A DNA stretch of 64,000 nucleotides from JAKALD01 sp963817785 (lineage in GTDB: Bacteria; Pseudomonadota; Gammaproteobacteria; Burkholderiales; SG8-39). Of this stretch, positions 51,581-60,760 are shown one piece after another (position 1 is the first letter of the stretch; each line of letters starts with the position of its first letter). Below the pieces are notes generated by a model. That model was not told where the DNA came from and searched no databases. It was given only the letters and a program-made list of their open reading frames with translations. Location: assembly GCA_963817785.1 (NCBI GenBank), contig CAWFPL010000004.1:168389-232388 (forward strand). Reading direction: 5' to 3'. Both the position numbers and the translations under genes were made by a program.

Positions 51581-52138
51581 CTAGGTAATCTCGCCTGGAA
51601 GCTTCAGCGAACTAAGCGGACTGCGTGATTCCGTATTGAGCGCCGTGGTCAAGCGCCTGAGAAGTCTCATAAAGGTGTCCCGTTCGGCTGGAAGTAACGG
51701 AGACAGCAAGCGCCCTGATATTCGGCTAATCGCAGGGGACGCTCGCTGAATCAGGCGCCTTCCCTTGGTCGTGAGCCCAAGGACCATGCGGCGACGATCC
51801 TCCGTCGAAGTGTTCCGCTGGACTAATCCTCTTGTCTCCAGGCCACGGATGACCTGACCCACCGTTGCCCTGTCAAACCCCAACGCTTTGCTTAGATCAG
51901 ACTGGCTAAGCGAGGGGTAACGATCTAACAGTATCAAGATGCCGTGCTGCGGCGGGGTCAACCCGATGTGCGCGCATTCGTCGGTGAATATTCCGACCGC
52001 TATTTGGTGCGCGCGGCGTAAGAGAAAACCGGGACGCTGGTAAAGCTCCTCTAGGACATCGGTCGCTTGCGCCGAGTTGTCATCTGAAGAGGGCAGTGGG
52101 GTGCGCGAATGCTTGACACGGAATGTGGGAGAGGACAT
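51581..52138 (-). CDS. MarR-family regulator
   Basis: 185 residues. Winged-helix core: LTPPQHGILILLDRYPSLSQ, LSKALGFDRATVGQVIRGLE, and the wing TSTEDRRRMVLGLTTKGRRL. MarR proteins usually repress a divergent catabolic gene and release DNA on binding an aromatic acid. It is divergent from the Rieske oxygenase gene, with a palindrome between the two (separate entry). Confidence 0.88.
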   Translation of the reverse strand: MSSPTFRVKHSRTPLPSSDDNSAQATDVLEELYQRPGFLLRRAHQIAVGIFTDECAHIGLTPPQHGILILLDRYPSLSQSDLSKALGFDRATVGQVIRGLETRGLVQRNTSTEDRRRMVLGLTTKGRRLIQRASPAISRISGRLLSPLLPAERDTFMRLLRRLTTALNTESRSPLSSLKLPGEIT

Positions 52139-52139
52139 A

Positions 52140-52160
52140 TTGTAAGTATACTTATTACAA
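52140..52160. promoter_or_regulatory. probable MarR operator
   Basis: TTGTAA and TTACAA flank a perfect inner palindrome AAGTATACTT. The site starts two bases upstream of the MarR start codon and lies 54 bases before the oxygenase start, so binding there would control both genes. Confidence 0.6.
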
Positions 52161-52213
52161 GGATAGCGTTACCTACAGCGCATGCTGCAGCGCGACGAGC
52201 AACGCACAATTAT

Positions 52214-53485
52214 ATGACCAAGGACGACGCAGAACTGCTCGTGCGAAGCGGGCCAGGAACACCAATGGGCAATCTGCTTCGGCTCTATTGGGTGCCTATT
52301 CTCCTCAGCTCGGAAATTGCGGAAGCCGACTGTTCGCCGATTCGGGTGGAGATACTTGGTGAAAAGCTTCTCGCGTTTAGAGACTCCAATGGGCGTCCTG
52401 GACTTATAGACGAATTCTGCGCTCATCGTGGCGCGTCTTTGTTCTTTGGACGTAACGAGGAGTGCGGAATTCGGTGTGCCTTCCACGGATGGAAATACGA
52501 CATTGACGGCCAGTGTGTCGAGCTGCCATCGCAACCGGACATCGCGTCGAAGATCCGAATCAAATCGTATCCGTGTATTGAGCGCGGCGACGTTGTTTGG
52601 GCATACATGGGGCCCGAAGAGAAGCGGCCTGACCCGCCGGAATTGGAGTGGTGCATCGTCCCGCAAGCACATCGATATGTATCGAAGCGGCTACAAGAGT
52701 GCAATTACCTCCAGGCGATGGAAGGGGGGATCGATACGACCCACGCTTCATGGGTACACCGGTATGAACTCGATATCGATCCGATGCACAAATTCGCAAA
52801 GGCGAACCGGTACATCAAGGCCGATCAAAACGCGATCTTTGAGATCGACAAGAGTGGTTCCGGGCTCACTATATTTGGACGCCGTAACGGTGAGGCCAAT
52901 TCCTACTATTGGCGCATAACGCAATGGATCTTCCCGTGGTTTACGCTTATCCCGCCATTCGGCCCTCACCCACTCGGCGCGCATATCTGGGTGCCCATTA
53001 ATGATGAGAATTGTTGGGCCTGGAGTATCAATTTCTACCCGGATAAGCCGCTCTCTGACGAGGAGAGGCAGGCCATGGACGAGGGCAAGGGGATTCACGT
53101 GCGATATATGCCAGGCACGTTTCGTCCTCTCGCGAACAAGGACAATGATTATTTGATCGATCGGAAAGCGCAAAAGGAGAGGCGCACCTTCAGCGGTATC
53201 GAGGGCTTTTCCATGCAAGACGCATCGTTGCAAGAGAGCATGGGGCCAATCCAGGATCGATCACGGGAGCACCTTGTGCCGACCGACAAGGCGATAGTGT
53301 TTGCGCGACGAATGCTTCTTGACGCCGCGCGTGGGCTCACGAATGGCATTGAGCCGCCTGCCAGGGATGGCGCAGCGCAGCGCGTGCGCGCAGCGTCGGT
53401 ATTACTTGAGCGATTGATCGACGCTCGTACGTGGGCGAATGAACATCTCAGCGAACATCTCGGTAACGAGGTGTACACGTTGTAG
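52214..53485 (+). CDS. Rieske-type aromatic-ring oxygenase, phthalate-dioxygenase family
   Basis: 423 residues from ATG 52214 (codons upstream are not family-like). The Rieske cluster is CAHRGASLFFGRNEECG then CAFHGWKYD (C-x-H...C-x-x-H). The catalytic Fe site follows from EGGIDTTHASWVHRYELDID (D...H...H type). The layout ASLFFGR...GIRCAFHGW and length match oxygenase components of the phthalate 4,5-dioxygenase / vanillate demethylase / phenoxybenzoate dioxygenase group. Its reductase is not in the window and must come from elsewhere. Likely the first attack on an aromatic substrate. Confidence 0.88.
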   Translation: MTKDDAELLVRSGPGTPMGNLLRLYWVPILLSSEIAEADCSPIRVEILGEKLLAFRDSNGRPGLIDEFCAHRGASLFFGRNEECGIRCAFHGWKYDIDGQCVELPSQPDIASKIRIKSYPCIERGDVVWAYMGPEEKRPDPPELEWCIVPQAHRYVSKRLQECNYLQAMEGGIDTTHASWVHRYELDIDPMHKFAKANRYIKADQNAIFEIDKSGSGLTIFGRRNGEANSYYWRITQWIFPWFTLIPPFGPHPLGAHIWVPINDENCWAWSINFYPDKPLSDEERQAMDEGKGIHVRYMPGTFRPLANKDNDYLIDRKAQKERRTFSGIEGFSMQDASLQESMGPIQDRSREHLVPTDKAIVFARRMLLDAARGLTNGIEPPARDGAAQRVRAASVLLERLIDARTWANEHLSEHLGNEVYTL

Positions 53486-53529
53486 CAAGCGAAATGGGGA
53501 CTGTACGGACAACGACAGGAGGACGGGCT

Positions 53530-54501
53530 ATGAACATGAGAAACTTTGCCGCGTTGGCAGCGGCTGCGGGATTAATGTCGGTGATGTCGGGAGCCGCAGC
53601 AGCAAGCATCCCGTGCAAAGAAATCAAGATCTACGTACCTGTCATCGGTGGGACGATGGATTATCTTGCTAGGGTAGTCGCACCTAAGTTGTCGGCGGCA
53701 CTCGGCCCTTCCGTGATTGTTGAAAACAGGCCAGGTGCTGGCGGAGATATTGCGACGAATGTGGTTGCGAAGGCGAAGCCCGACGGTTGTTCATTGCTTA
53801 TTGGGTTCAATGGTCCTCTGGCCGTCGATATGAGCCTCTTGAAGCAGCTTCCATACAACCCAATCAAAGATCTCGCCCCGATTAGCCTGTCGGTGACGTT
53901 GCCGGAAGTACTTGTCGTCAATCCAAAGGTCCCAGTCACCAGCGTCGCACAGCTGGTGGCATATTCGAAAGCGCATCCCGAAGCGCTCAGTTACGGATCT
54001 ATCGGTATTGGCAGCATGTCAAATCTGACGATGGAGCTATTCAAGTCGGAGACGGGAGCAAAGCTCGTGCACGTCCCGTATAAAGGTGCGGCGCCAGTGG
54101 TCACGGCGCTTCTTGGCGATCATGTCCAAGCAGCATTCTTGGTGGCAGCGAATGTCTTACCGTACTTGAAGACCGGACAGCTCAGGGCATTGGTAGTTAC
54201 CGGCGAGCATCGTATGAGCGTTGCTCCCGATGTACCAACCCTCATCGAATCCAAGCTACGAAAGGGCAACGCTGTTCCGTGGATTGAATTTCTAACTACG
54301 GCGGGCACCCCGAAGTCGCTGATTGATACCTACCATGAGCAAATTACGCGAATCATCAACCTTCCCGAGATTCGACAACGGCTTGTCGCGCTGCGATTCA
54401 CAATTGTGAATTCGACCCCGGGCGCATTTGAGCATCAGATCGTCACTGAATCCGCCATGTGGCATCACATCATCGGAAAACTGGGCATACAGCCTCACTG
54501 A
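53530..54501 (+). CDS. Bug/TctC-family periplasmic receptor
   Basis: 323 residues; ATG after AGGAGGACGGGCT. A signal peptide ending in GAAAA, then the tripartite tricarboxylate receptor pattern: IKIYVPVIGGTMDYLARVVA, VIVENRPGAGGDIATNVVAK, VPVTSVAQLVAYSKAHPEAL, LVHVPYKGAAPVVTALLGDH. No TctA/TctB membrane genes are near; orphan Bug receptors are abundant in Burkholderiales and deliver solutes to distant permeases or act as sensors. Placed between the oxygenase and the ring-cleavage trio, so an aromatic acid is a likely ligand. Confidence 0.88.
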   Translation: MNMRNFAALAAAAGLMSVMSGAAAASIPCKEIKIYVPVIGGTMDYLARVVAPKLSAALGPSVIVENRPGAGGDIATNVVAKAKPDGCSLLIGFNGPLAVDMSLLKQLPYNPIKDLAPISLSVTLPEVLVVNPKVPVTSVAQLVAYSKAHPEALSYGSIGIGSMSNLTMELFKSETGAKLVHVPYKGAAPVVTALLGDHVQAAFLVAANVLPYLKTGQLRALVVTGEHRMSVAPDVPTLIESKLRKGNAVPWIEFLTTAGTPKSLIDTYHEQITRIINLPEIRQRLVALRFTIVNSTPGAFEHQIVTESAMWHHIIGKLGIQPH

Positions 54502-54713
54502 GTGGCGCCTTTGCAACTGTCGCCGGGGAGCGGTTTGCCGATATGCGGTTGGCGCATTAGAGAGCGCGCGCGTGCGAAGGCTAACCCTTGCGATTGGCGC
54601 CGCTCAAAGGCGCTGCCGCGAAGGTGCGCGCATAAAGGCTGATCGCTTTGACGGTGTCGGGCCAAAGTTGCTAGGAATCATGATTGGGCGGATTGATTAG
54701 TAGAGGAATGCCT

Positions 54714-55427
54714 ATGTCCAAGTCAACTTCGATACTTCCACACCCATCCGTTTTCCTCGAGAAGAAGCGCCTCGAGCGCATTAAGGGCTACCGTGTGCAC
54801 GAACAGCGCACCCCAGAGAAGCCTGTTCGGGTCGTGACGCCGTCACAGACAATCGGCCCCTTCTTTAGCCTTGGCCTCATTCAGGAAGGGGACAACGACC
54901 TAGCCTCCAAGGCCGGCGGGAGCGAGCGGGCGCAGGGGATACCCATAATAGTTAAGGGGCGTGTACTTGATGAGTTTGGAAAGCCCGTGCGTAAGGCGCT
55001 GATTGAGGTTTGGCAAGCGAACAAGTGGGGAAAATACGACCATCCAGATGATACGACTGACGCGCCGCTCGACCCGCACTTCAAGGGCTGGGGGCGTACC
55101 CTCACTAACGCAGAAGGGCACTACTGGTTCCGCTCGATAATGCCCGGCGCGTATCCAAATCCGGGTTACGACAACTGGATGCGACCGCCGCACATCCATT
55201 TCTCATTGTTTGCGGCTGGTTTGATGCAGCGGCTAATTACGCAGCTCTATTTTCCGGATGAGCCGTTGAATGATATCGACCCAATCCTAAACGGGATTGA
55301 GGATCTTGACGCGCGTGCGGCGCTCATTGCACGTAGGCTACCAGACGAACCCGGAGGAGTTCGGGCGCTCGAGTTCGACATCGTGCTGCGTGGCGACAGC
55401 GAGACGCCATTTTTTGTTGATTCTTGA
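54714..55427 (+). CDS. intradiol ring-cleavage dioxygenase, PcaH (protocatechuate 3,4-dioxygenase beta)-like
   Basis: 237 residues from ATG 54714 (GAGGA six bases upstream; ATG 54708 is too close to the RBS). The iron ligands fall at Tyr108, Tyr147, His160 and His162, the spacing known for the P. putida beta subunit, with Arg157 beside them. TPSQTIGPFF (42-51) and FDIVLRG near the end are also typical. No PcaG (alpha) gene follows, as it normally would, so the enzyme may be a single-subunit or type II form. It would cleave a catechol between the hydroxyls to a substituted muconate. Confidence 0.85.
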   Translation: MSKSTSILPHPSVFLEKKRLERIKGYRVHEQRTPEKPVRVVTPSQTIGPFFSLGLIQEGDNDLASKAGGSERAQGIPIIVKGRVLDEFGKPVRKALIEVWQANKWGKYDHPDDTTDAPLDPHFKGWGRTLTNAEGHYWFRSIMPGAYPNPGYDNWMRPPHIHFSLFAAGLMQRLITQLYFPDEPLNDIDPILNGIEDLDARAALIARRLPDEPGGVRALEFDIVLRGDSETPFFVDS

Positions 55428-55436
55428 GCCAATCAC

Positions 55437-56762
55437 GTGGCGGCTCGGCGCGTCGAGGAGATCTTTTCGCAGCGGTCCGTCTTACAGACCTATCTGCGGG
55501 TTGAAGCGGCGCTTGCTTCCGCGGAGGCGGAACTCAATATTGTCCCAACGGCTGCCGCACGTTTCATCTCGGATTGCGCGAACGTCGATCTCGTCGACAT
55601 AGAGGCGTTGCAGTCCGAAACAAATCGGACTGGCTACCCCATCGCCCCGCTGGTACGCCAATTCACGGCAATTTGCGGAGAGCATGGGCGTTATGTCCAC
55701 TGGGGGGCAACGACGCAGGATATTCTCAACACCGCTTTGGCTTTGCAGGTCAACGAGGCCTTCGACAGATATGCGGTAAGTATGCGCGCAATTGTCCTGC
55801 GGCTGGTCGAGCTGGCCCACGAGCATCGCAATACGGTCATGGTGGCGCGCACTTTTGGTGGGCACGCTTTACCCACGACCTTCGGCTTTAAGGTGAGCGT
55901 CTGGCTGAGCGGAATTCTGCGCCACGCCGTGCGGTTGGAGCAGCAACTTGACGACCCTCTCACCGGAGAGTTGGGCGGTGTCGCGGGGACCCTAGCTTCA
56001 TTCGAAGGGCGTGGCCTCGAAGTACGGCGTCACTTCATGCGATCCCTGGCCTTACCAGAGCCCGACATCACTTGGAGTGCAATGCGCGACGGTGTGGTAC
56101 ATCGCGTACTCTTCCTTGCGGTTCTAACTGGCACTCTAGCGAAAATTGCACAAGACATCGCAGATCTAACAAGCACGGAAATAGGCGAGCTCGCGGAACC
56201 TGTTTCGGGAGGTAAAGACGCCAGTAGTGCGTTGCCATTCAAAGCGAACCCAATCTACTGTGCGCAGGTGACCGCGGGGGCGGCGCTTGTTGCGCAGCAC
56301 GCCGCGACAACGCTACAAGCGATGCGCCAACATCAAGAACGAAGCGCGGAGGGACTCCTCGAATTCAAAGTCTTGCCGTTGGCGTTCGTCGAGGCGGAAC
56401 GTTGTCTGGAGGGCGTATTGCGGGTACTACGTGGTTTACGAGTGTTCTCGGGCAGGATGCGGCGGAACCTCGATCTCACCCACGGCATTATTCTCGCGGA
56501 ACGATTCATGATGGCGCTTGCGCCCCATATCGGGCGGTTGGCGGCACATGATCTTGTGCATAACGCGTGCAACCAGGCCCTCGCCGACGGTGTAGATCTG
56601 CCTGACGTGCTAGCTCAAATGCCGGAAGTCACTCGGCACGTAAGCGGCCGCGCTCTTGCGGAGTTGGGGGAACCGAGTGGTTGTCTAGGCAACGCGCTTG
56701 AGATGAGCGATCGGGTTTGTTTGGCAGCGGAGACTTTCTTGAGCAATGGGCGGGATCAGTAG
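55437..56762 (+). CDS. PcaB-like substituted-muconate cycloisomerase (fumarase/aspartase superfamily)
   Basis: 441 residues, GTG start nine bases after the dioxygenase stop. Superfamily signatures: HWGATTQDILNTALAL (88 onward) and the catalytic loop GGKDASSALPFKANP (258-272; the usual GSSxMPxKxNP). The overall match is to 3-carboxy-cis,cis-muconate cycloisomerase rather than adenylosuccinate lyase. It would convert the ring-cleavage product to a muconolactone. Its stop overlaps the first possible start of the amidohydrolase gene. Confidence 0.85.
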   Translation: MAARRVEEIFSQRSVLQTYLRVEAALASAEAELNIVPTAAARFISDCANVDLVDIEALQSETNRTGYPIAPLVRQFTAICGEHGRYVHWGATTQDILNTALALQVNEAFDRYAVSMRAIVLRLVELAHEHRNTVMVARTFGGHALPTTFGFKVSVWLSGILRHAVRLEQQLDDPLTGELGGVAGTLASFEGRGLEVRRHFMRSLALPEPDITWSAMRDGVVHRVLFLAVLTGTLAKIAQDIADLTSTEIGELAEPVSGGKDASSALPFKANPIYCAQVTAGAALVAQHAATTLQAMRQHQERSAEGLLEFKVLPLAFVEAERCLEGVLRVLRGLRVFSGRMRRNLDLTHGIILAERFMMALAPHIGRLAAHDLVHNACNQALADGVDLPDVLAQMPEVTRHVSGRALAELGEPSGCLGNALEMSDRVCLAAETFLSNGRDQ

Positions 56763-57660
56763 GTACGTTATGAATAATGTGATTCCGAACTGTCTCGGAC
56801 CGGTGCAGAGGCCTTCTACCCCGAGCTGGAAGCTGCCGAAGGGTGCATGGGATACGCACTTCCACGCACTAGGGCCGCAAACGCGTTTTCCCTACGCGAC
56901 ATCACGTAAATACACGCCACCTGATTCTCCGCTCGAGGCATGTTTGCGGCTTCATGACGCGTTGGGTATCGAACGCGGATTGGTAGTGCATGCGAATACA
57001 CACGGATTCGACAATGCTGTGGACTTGGATGCGGTGTCGCGCTCGGGCGGTCGGTACCTGGCGGTGGTGCGGCTCGACGCCTCAGCAACCCGCCAACGCT
57101 GTCTAGCCCTACATGAGGCGGGTGCGCGTGGCGTGCGCTTTGCGTTTAATCCACAACATGGCGGTACTCTTGATCAGAGCACGTTTGATCATGTGCTCCG
57201 CTGCATTGACGATTTGGGCTGGTTCGTGGAGTTGCATTTCGCGGGAGCCATGCTGCCTGATTTGAAAGCATGGATCCAAAGGATTCCCGCTTCTGTCGTA
57301 ATCGATCACTTCGGACGGATCGATCCTGCAGATGGACTCGATCAAGAACCCTTCCGCGCTCTTACGGCCTTGGCGGAGCGAGACAATATCTGGATCAAGA
57401 TCAGCGGAGCCGATCGCCTATCGAGGCAGGGGTCACCGTATGTCGATCTTGTACCGTTTGTACATAGGTTGGTCGACGCGGCGGCCGAGCGACTTCTATG
57501 GGGAAGCGACTGGCCTCATACCGGGTATTTCGATGCGGCTCAAGTCCCCGACGATGGGGCGCTTGTCAACGCGTTAGAGCAATTTATTCCAGACACGAAG
57601 ACGCGAGAGCTTATTCTAGTTAATAACCCGAATAGGTTCAGACCTCCTGACATGGGGTAG
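56746..57660 (+). CDS. amidohydrolase-2 lactonase (LigI / sulfomuconolactone-hydrolase-like)
   Basis: 304 residues from ATG 56746, or 296 from ATG 56770. The TIM-barrel metal site opens with D36-x-H38-x-H40 (WDTHFHALGP), continues with ELHFAG and DHFGRID, and closes with GSDWPHT (D255). FPYATSRKYTPPDSP is shared with 2-pyrone-4,6-dicarboxylate hydrolase (LigI). 4-Sulfomuconolactone hydrolases belong to the same superfamily. As third gene of the trio it should open the lactone made by the PcaB-like enzyme. The last 8 codons coincide with a repeat that recurs inverted at 60208. Confidence 0.82.
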   Translation: MGGISRYVMNNVIPNCLGPVQRPSTPSWKLPKGAWDTHFHALGPQTRFPYATSRKYTPPDSPLEACLRLHDALGIERGLVVHANTHGFDNAVDLDAVSRSGGRYLAVVRLDASATRQRCLALHEAGARGVRFAFNPQHGGTLDQSTFDHVLRCIDDLGWFVELHFAGAMLPDLKAWIQRIPASVVIDHFGRIDPADGLDQEPFRALTALAERDNIWIKISGADRLSRQGSPYVDLVPFVHRLVDAAAERLLWGSDWPHTGYFDAAQVPDDGALVNALEQFIPDTKTRELILVNNPNRFRPPDMG

Positions 57661-60225
57661 CGCGAATTTGTCCGGTTTGGCTGCCCATCAGGGGGCTGAC
57701 GCGAGAGGCGGTGTAGTGGCGTGCTCGGCCGGGGAACCGGGGAAGGCGAGACCGATGCGCGGTGGCGGGCGCACGGCGAAGCGGATGCGCAGCCGAGAGC
57801 CGGGGAAGATTGTCGCGGTCTGGTCGAGGATGTCGCATAGGGCCTGTGCAGCGCGCGTTCGGTGCGGAGCACTCAGCGGCGCGAGCGTGATGTGTAGTTC
57901 GGTGTCGGAGACGCGGATGTCGCCCGCGGCGGCGAAGATCTCGTGCAGCAGAGTGCGCCCCTCCTGCTCGACCCGGGCATAGTGAGGCCGCAGCAGCGAG
58001 AGCAGATCGCTCTCGGCCTGGTAGGCCACCATCTTGATGAGGTCGGTCAAGTGCTTGCGTTCGGTGGCGAGCTTGACCACGACAGGCTCGCTGAGGTCTT
58101 GGATCTCGACGCGCGGGGGAAGCTCGCGGCGCTGCTTGATGAGCCGAGCCAGGTGAGCGCGTGCGGCTCGCAGCTTCTTGCCGAGTGCGCCATGGGCGAT
58201 CTTGAAGCCGCGCATGGTGGGGCGGCGTTGCTCGGTGTTGTCGGCCGCGGCGGCGCCGTATTCTTGTTCGATCTTGGCGAGTTCGGTGCGGGCGGTGCGG
58301 ATTCTCTTATCGAGCGCGCGGCGCTCGGGGTTGGGAATGGTACGGGTGGGATCTTCCGGTTCGACCCGATAGTCCGCGAGCGCATCCAGTAGGAACTCTT
58401 CGCGCATGTACTTGAAGAAGTTCTCTTGTCGCCAGCGCTCGAACATGCGGTAAGCGAGCTCGATGTCGCTGAGGTCGGCTCGGCTCGTAATCACCTGGGT
58501 CTGATGGCCGGTGTCGCACAAGCGCGTGATCTGGCGCAGCCGGAGCTTGCCCTTGAGCAGGCGCACCGGCTGATCATGCAGGTCGTAGCTCACCCAGCGC
58601 CCGTCCAGCCGGGCGCGGCGGTGCACGAACCGCCGCTCGTGGATCCGACGGGCCTTGCCTTTGCGATAGGTCAGGATGTCGAAGCCCTCTTCGATCATCC
58701 TGTGGAACAACTTGGGGCTCCAGCCGCCGCGGTCGAACACGATCGTTACCCGCCGCTCGCCCACTACGGCGCGCACCTCTTGCAGCAGATGAGGGAAGGC
58801 TTTGCTCAAGGCGGCGTCGACTTCCCCGGTGATCACCAGCAGGGGGTCGCCGACGCGATCGTTGACCCAATAGTCGGTGCTCGCGGGCATGGCCAGATGG
58901 CGTCGCGCCACGTACGCCTGGGAGATGCTGCGTTGGCCGTGATAGGCGCGTACATGACCGTCGACATACAGGAACCCCATGAGATGGCCACGCTGATCGA
59001 CCCGCCGGCGCGCGAGCTCTGCGCCCAATTGCTCGGCACGCTGGTAGGCGGCAAGCCGGGTGAGTTTGCGCCGCAGGGTCTTGACTTCCGGGGCCCGGTC
59101 CAGCCCGAGTAGTCTTCCGAAGGCGGCCGGGTCTTGCTCCTTGAGATGCTCCGCACGCCCGATGCGCAGCAGCGCCATGAGCAGCAGCGTGAGTAACGTC
59201 GTGCGCAGGCCATAGAAGGCCGGGCCGATTTCACCGTAGAGCTTGCGACTGATGCGCAACAGCCCGCTCTCGAGCAGCGCCGGGATGGCGAGCAGCACGC
59301 CGACACCGGGAACCTGCGAGCCGTCACGGAATATCGCTGCAGCATCATCCAGCAAGCCCACATAGGCGAGCTGCCGATCAAAGCTGCGATCGGCTGCGTC
59401 GCGGTCCAGGCTCATCGGCACCGGCTCGTCCTCAGCGCCGGCGTGATCCAAGTCGCCAGCCTGATCGTTGGCCAATGCCGGCCGCTGATGATCCGTATCC
59501 TCGTCAGTCGATCTTGCACAGGAGACCGCAGTCTGCGGCGGCTCGCTCGCCGGTGCGCTCGTCATCGCGGCCAAGGCGAGCTGCTCGGCCTCGACCGACT
59601 TCGAGGGCCCGACCAACTTCCTGATGGCCTTCTCGCTTACGCCCAGCCGGTGCGCGATCGCGCGGTTGCTCAGCCCTTCGTTCTTCAGTTGCTCGATGCC
59701 GCGCAAGCGCTTCGCTCGGATCCGCCGCCGACCGCGACGCCAACCCGCTTCCCGTCCCAGCGCGGCCATGCCGCCCTGCGCATAGCGCTCCTCGTGCCGG
59801 CGCACGGTGCGCTCGGATCGGGCGAACGCACGCGCCACCTCCGTCTGTTGGGCGAATCCGCTCTCGACCAAGAACACCATCGCATAGGCTTCGGCCACTG
59901 CATCGTCGGCGCGGTAGTGGTGCACCGGCAGTCCCGCCACAACGATCACGCGCTGATCTTCTTCCATACGCAAGCTGCAGCGCGCATTGATGACTACTGT
60001 GTTTGACGCCGCCGCAGGGGGCAGCGCCAGGGCTAGTTGGGCGCTCATCGCCCATAGCTAAAGCGGACAGGTTTGGGTTCGCAACCCCCTGCGAAGAATC
60101 TTCGCCACTTCAGCCAGTTGCGCTTGGCCGATCGCAAAAACCGGACAGATATTGGTACGCACCCCCGCCCGGGCAAAAACCAGCAATTTCAAGCAGATTA
60201 TCGGGCTATGTCAGGAGGTCTGAAC
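57636..60225 (-). mobile_element. insertion element with a 786-residue transposase
   Basis: An 18-bp perfect inverted repeat (GTTCAGACCTCCTGACAT at 57636-57653, inverted at 60208-60225) encloses the transposase gene. A second, inner pair starting TGTCCG (57669 and 60069, inverted) is an alternative boundary. No target duplication is clear for either pair. If the outer pair is the true end, the amidohydrolase now uses the element's edge for its last codons. Confidence 0.5.
57688..60048 (-). CDS. large DDE-type transposase, family not assigned
   Basis: 786 residues. N-terminal helix-turn-helix region (FARSERTVRRHEERYAQGGM and SNRAIAHRLGVSEKAIRKLV) with Arg-rich stretches, then an acidic linker, then a catalytic half with LMGFLYVDGHVRAYHGQRSI, RRVTIVFDRGGWSPKLF and a late RWRQENFFKYMREEFLLDAL, suggesting the D, D and E of an IS4-like core (Y-x2-R-x3-E-like element). 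Long transposases of this kind are annotated only as putative. Intact and GC-rich. Confidence 0.75.
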   Translation of the reverse strand: MSAQLALALPPAAASNTVVINARCSLRMEEDQRVIVVAGLPVHHYRADDAVAEAYAMVFLVESGFAQQTEVARAFARSERTVRRHEERYAQGGMAALGREAGWRRGRRRIRAKRLRGIEQLKNEGLSNRAIAHRLGVSEKAIRKLVGPSKSVEAEQLALAAMTSAPASEPPQTAVSCARSTDEDTDHQRPALANDQAGDLDHAGAEDEPVPMSLDRDAADRSFDRQLAYVGLLDDAAAIFRDGSQVPGVGVLLAIPALLESGLLRISRKLYGEIGPAFYGLRTTLLTLLLMALLRIGRAEHLKEQDPAAFGRLLGLDRAPEVKTLRRKLTRLAAYQRAEQLGAELARRRVDQRGHLMGFLYVDGHVRAYHGQRSISQAYVARRHLAMPASTDYWVNDRVGDPLLVITGEVDAALSKAFPHLLQEVRAVVGERRVTIVFDRGGWSPKLFHRMIEEGFDILTYRKGKARRIHERRFVHRRARLDGRWVSYDLHDQPVRLLKGKLRLRQITRLCDTGHQTQVITSRADLSDIELAYRMFERWRQENFFKYMREEFLLDALADYRVEPEDPTRTIPNPERRALDKRIRTARTELAKIEQEYGAAAADNTEQRRPTMRGFKIAHGALGKKLRAARAHLARLIKQRRELPPRVEIQDLSEPVVVKLATERKHLTDLIKMVAYQAESDLLSLLRPHYARVEQEGRTLLHEIFAAAGDIRVSDTELHITLAPLSAPHRTRAAQALCDILDQTATIFPGSRLRIRFAVRPPPRIGLAFPGSPAEHATTPPLASAP

Positions 60226-60555
60226 TTATGGCTCTGGCTATAGCCGGCGAGCGTGCGGCGGGCTGTGTTGCGTTCATGTCTTGGCATTAAGCGCGATGCT
60301 AACGGAGATGTTCGTGCGCGTCAGCTTCGCCCACCGCAAGCTCGGCGTGCCGCTCGTTCAGCTCGATCCCGTCCAGCCGGACAAGGCGACGCGCAAGCAG
60401 CAACTGGCCGACGATGAATTTGGCCTGGTTGCCCGGATTGCCGCCCAAAACTACGACATCGCCCGGGCCTGAAAGCGCTTGCGGCATCTGATGCAGGCCA
60501 AAAGGGCGGCAATAGTTAGCCGGACGCTACTGATGTAGTGTCCACAAGCACATAT
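60226..60555. other. IS debris, no supportable gene
   Basis: Between two insertion elements. TGTAGTGTCCA near 60533-60543 equals part of the terminal repeat of the IS630-family element at 62794, so an orphan IS end may lie here. No coding frame is convincing. Confidence 0.4.
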
Positions 60556-60760
60556 CTTGACATCCTCCCCGGCCTAAAGGCCGGAGATTCCTACGGTGTC
60601 TGAAACGATGATGCACATCTCAGATCGCTTCGGTGGGTTCCTGTTTCACGGAGGAGCCCAACTGCGCTACCTCTCCACAGGCTGCAACGCGGTGTCCCCG
60701 CGCCAGAATGTTGATCGCGCCGACGACATCGGCGTTGTCCTCGAAGCCGCATTCGACGCA
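60540..60760 (-). ncRNA. expected omega-RNA region of TnpB
   Basis: In IS605-type elements the guide RNA overlaps the 3' end of tnpB and runs through the right-end hairpin into flanking DNA, which supplies the guide. Here that is the hairpin at 60565-60586 and the flank below it (CATATCTTGACATC at the edge). Boundaries are inferred by analogy only. Confidence 0.4.

Noticed and set aside
60281..60472. 63-codon plus-strand frame
   Set aside because: No RBS, no family likeness, located in IS debris.
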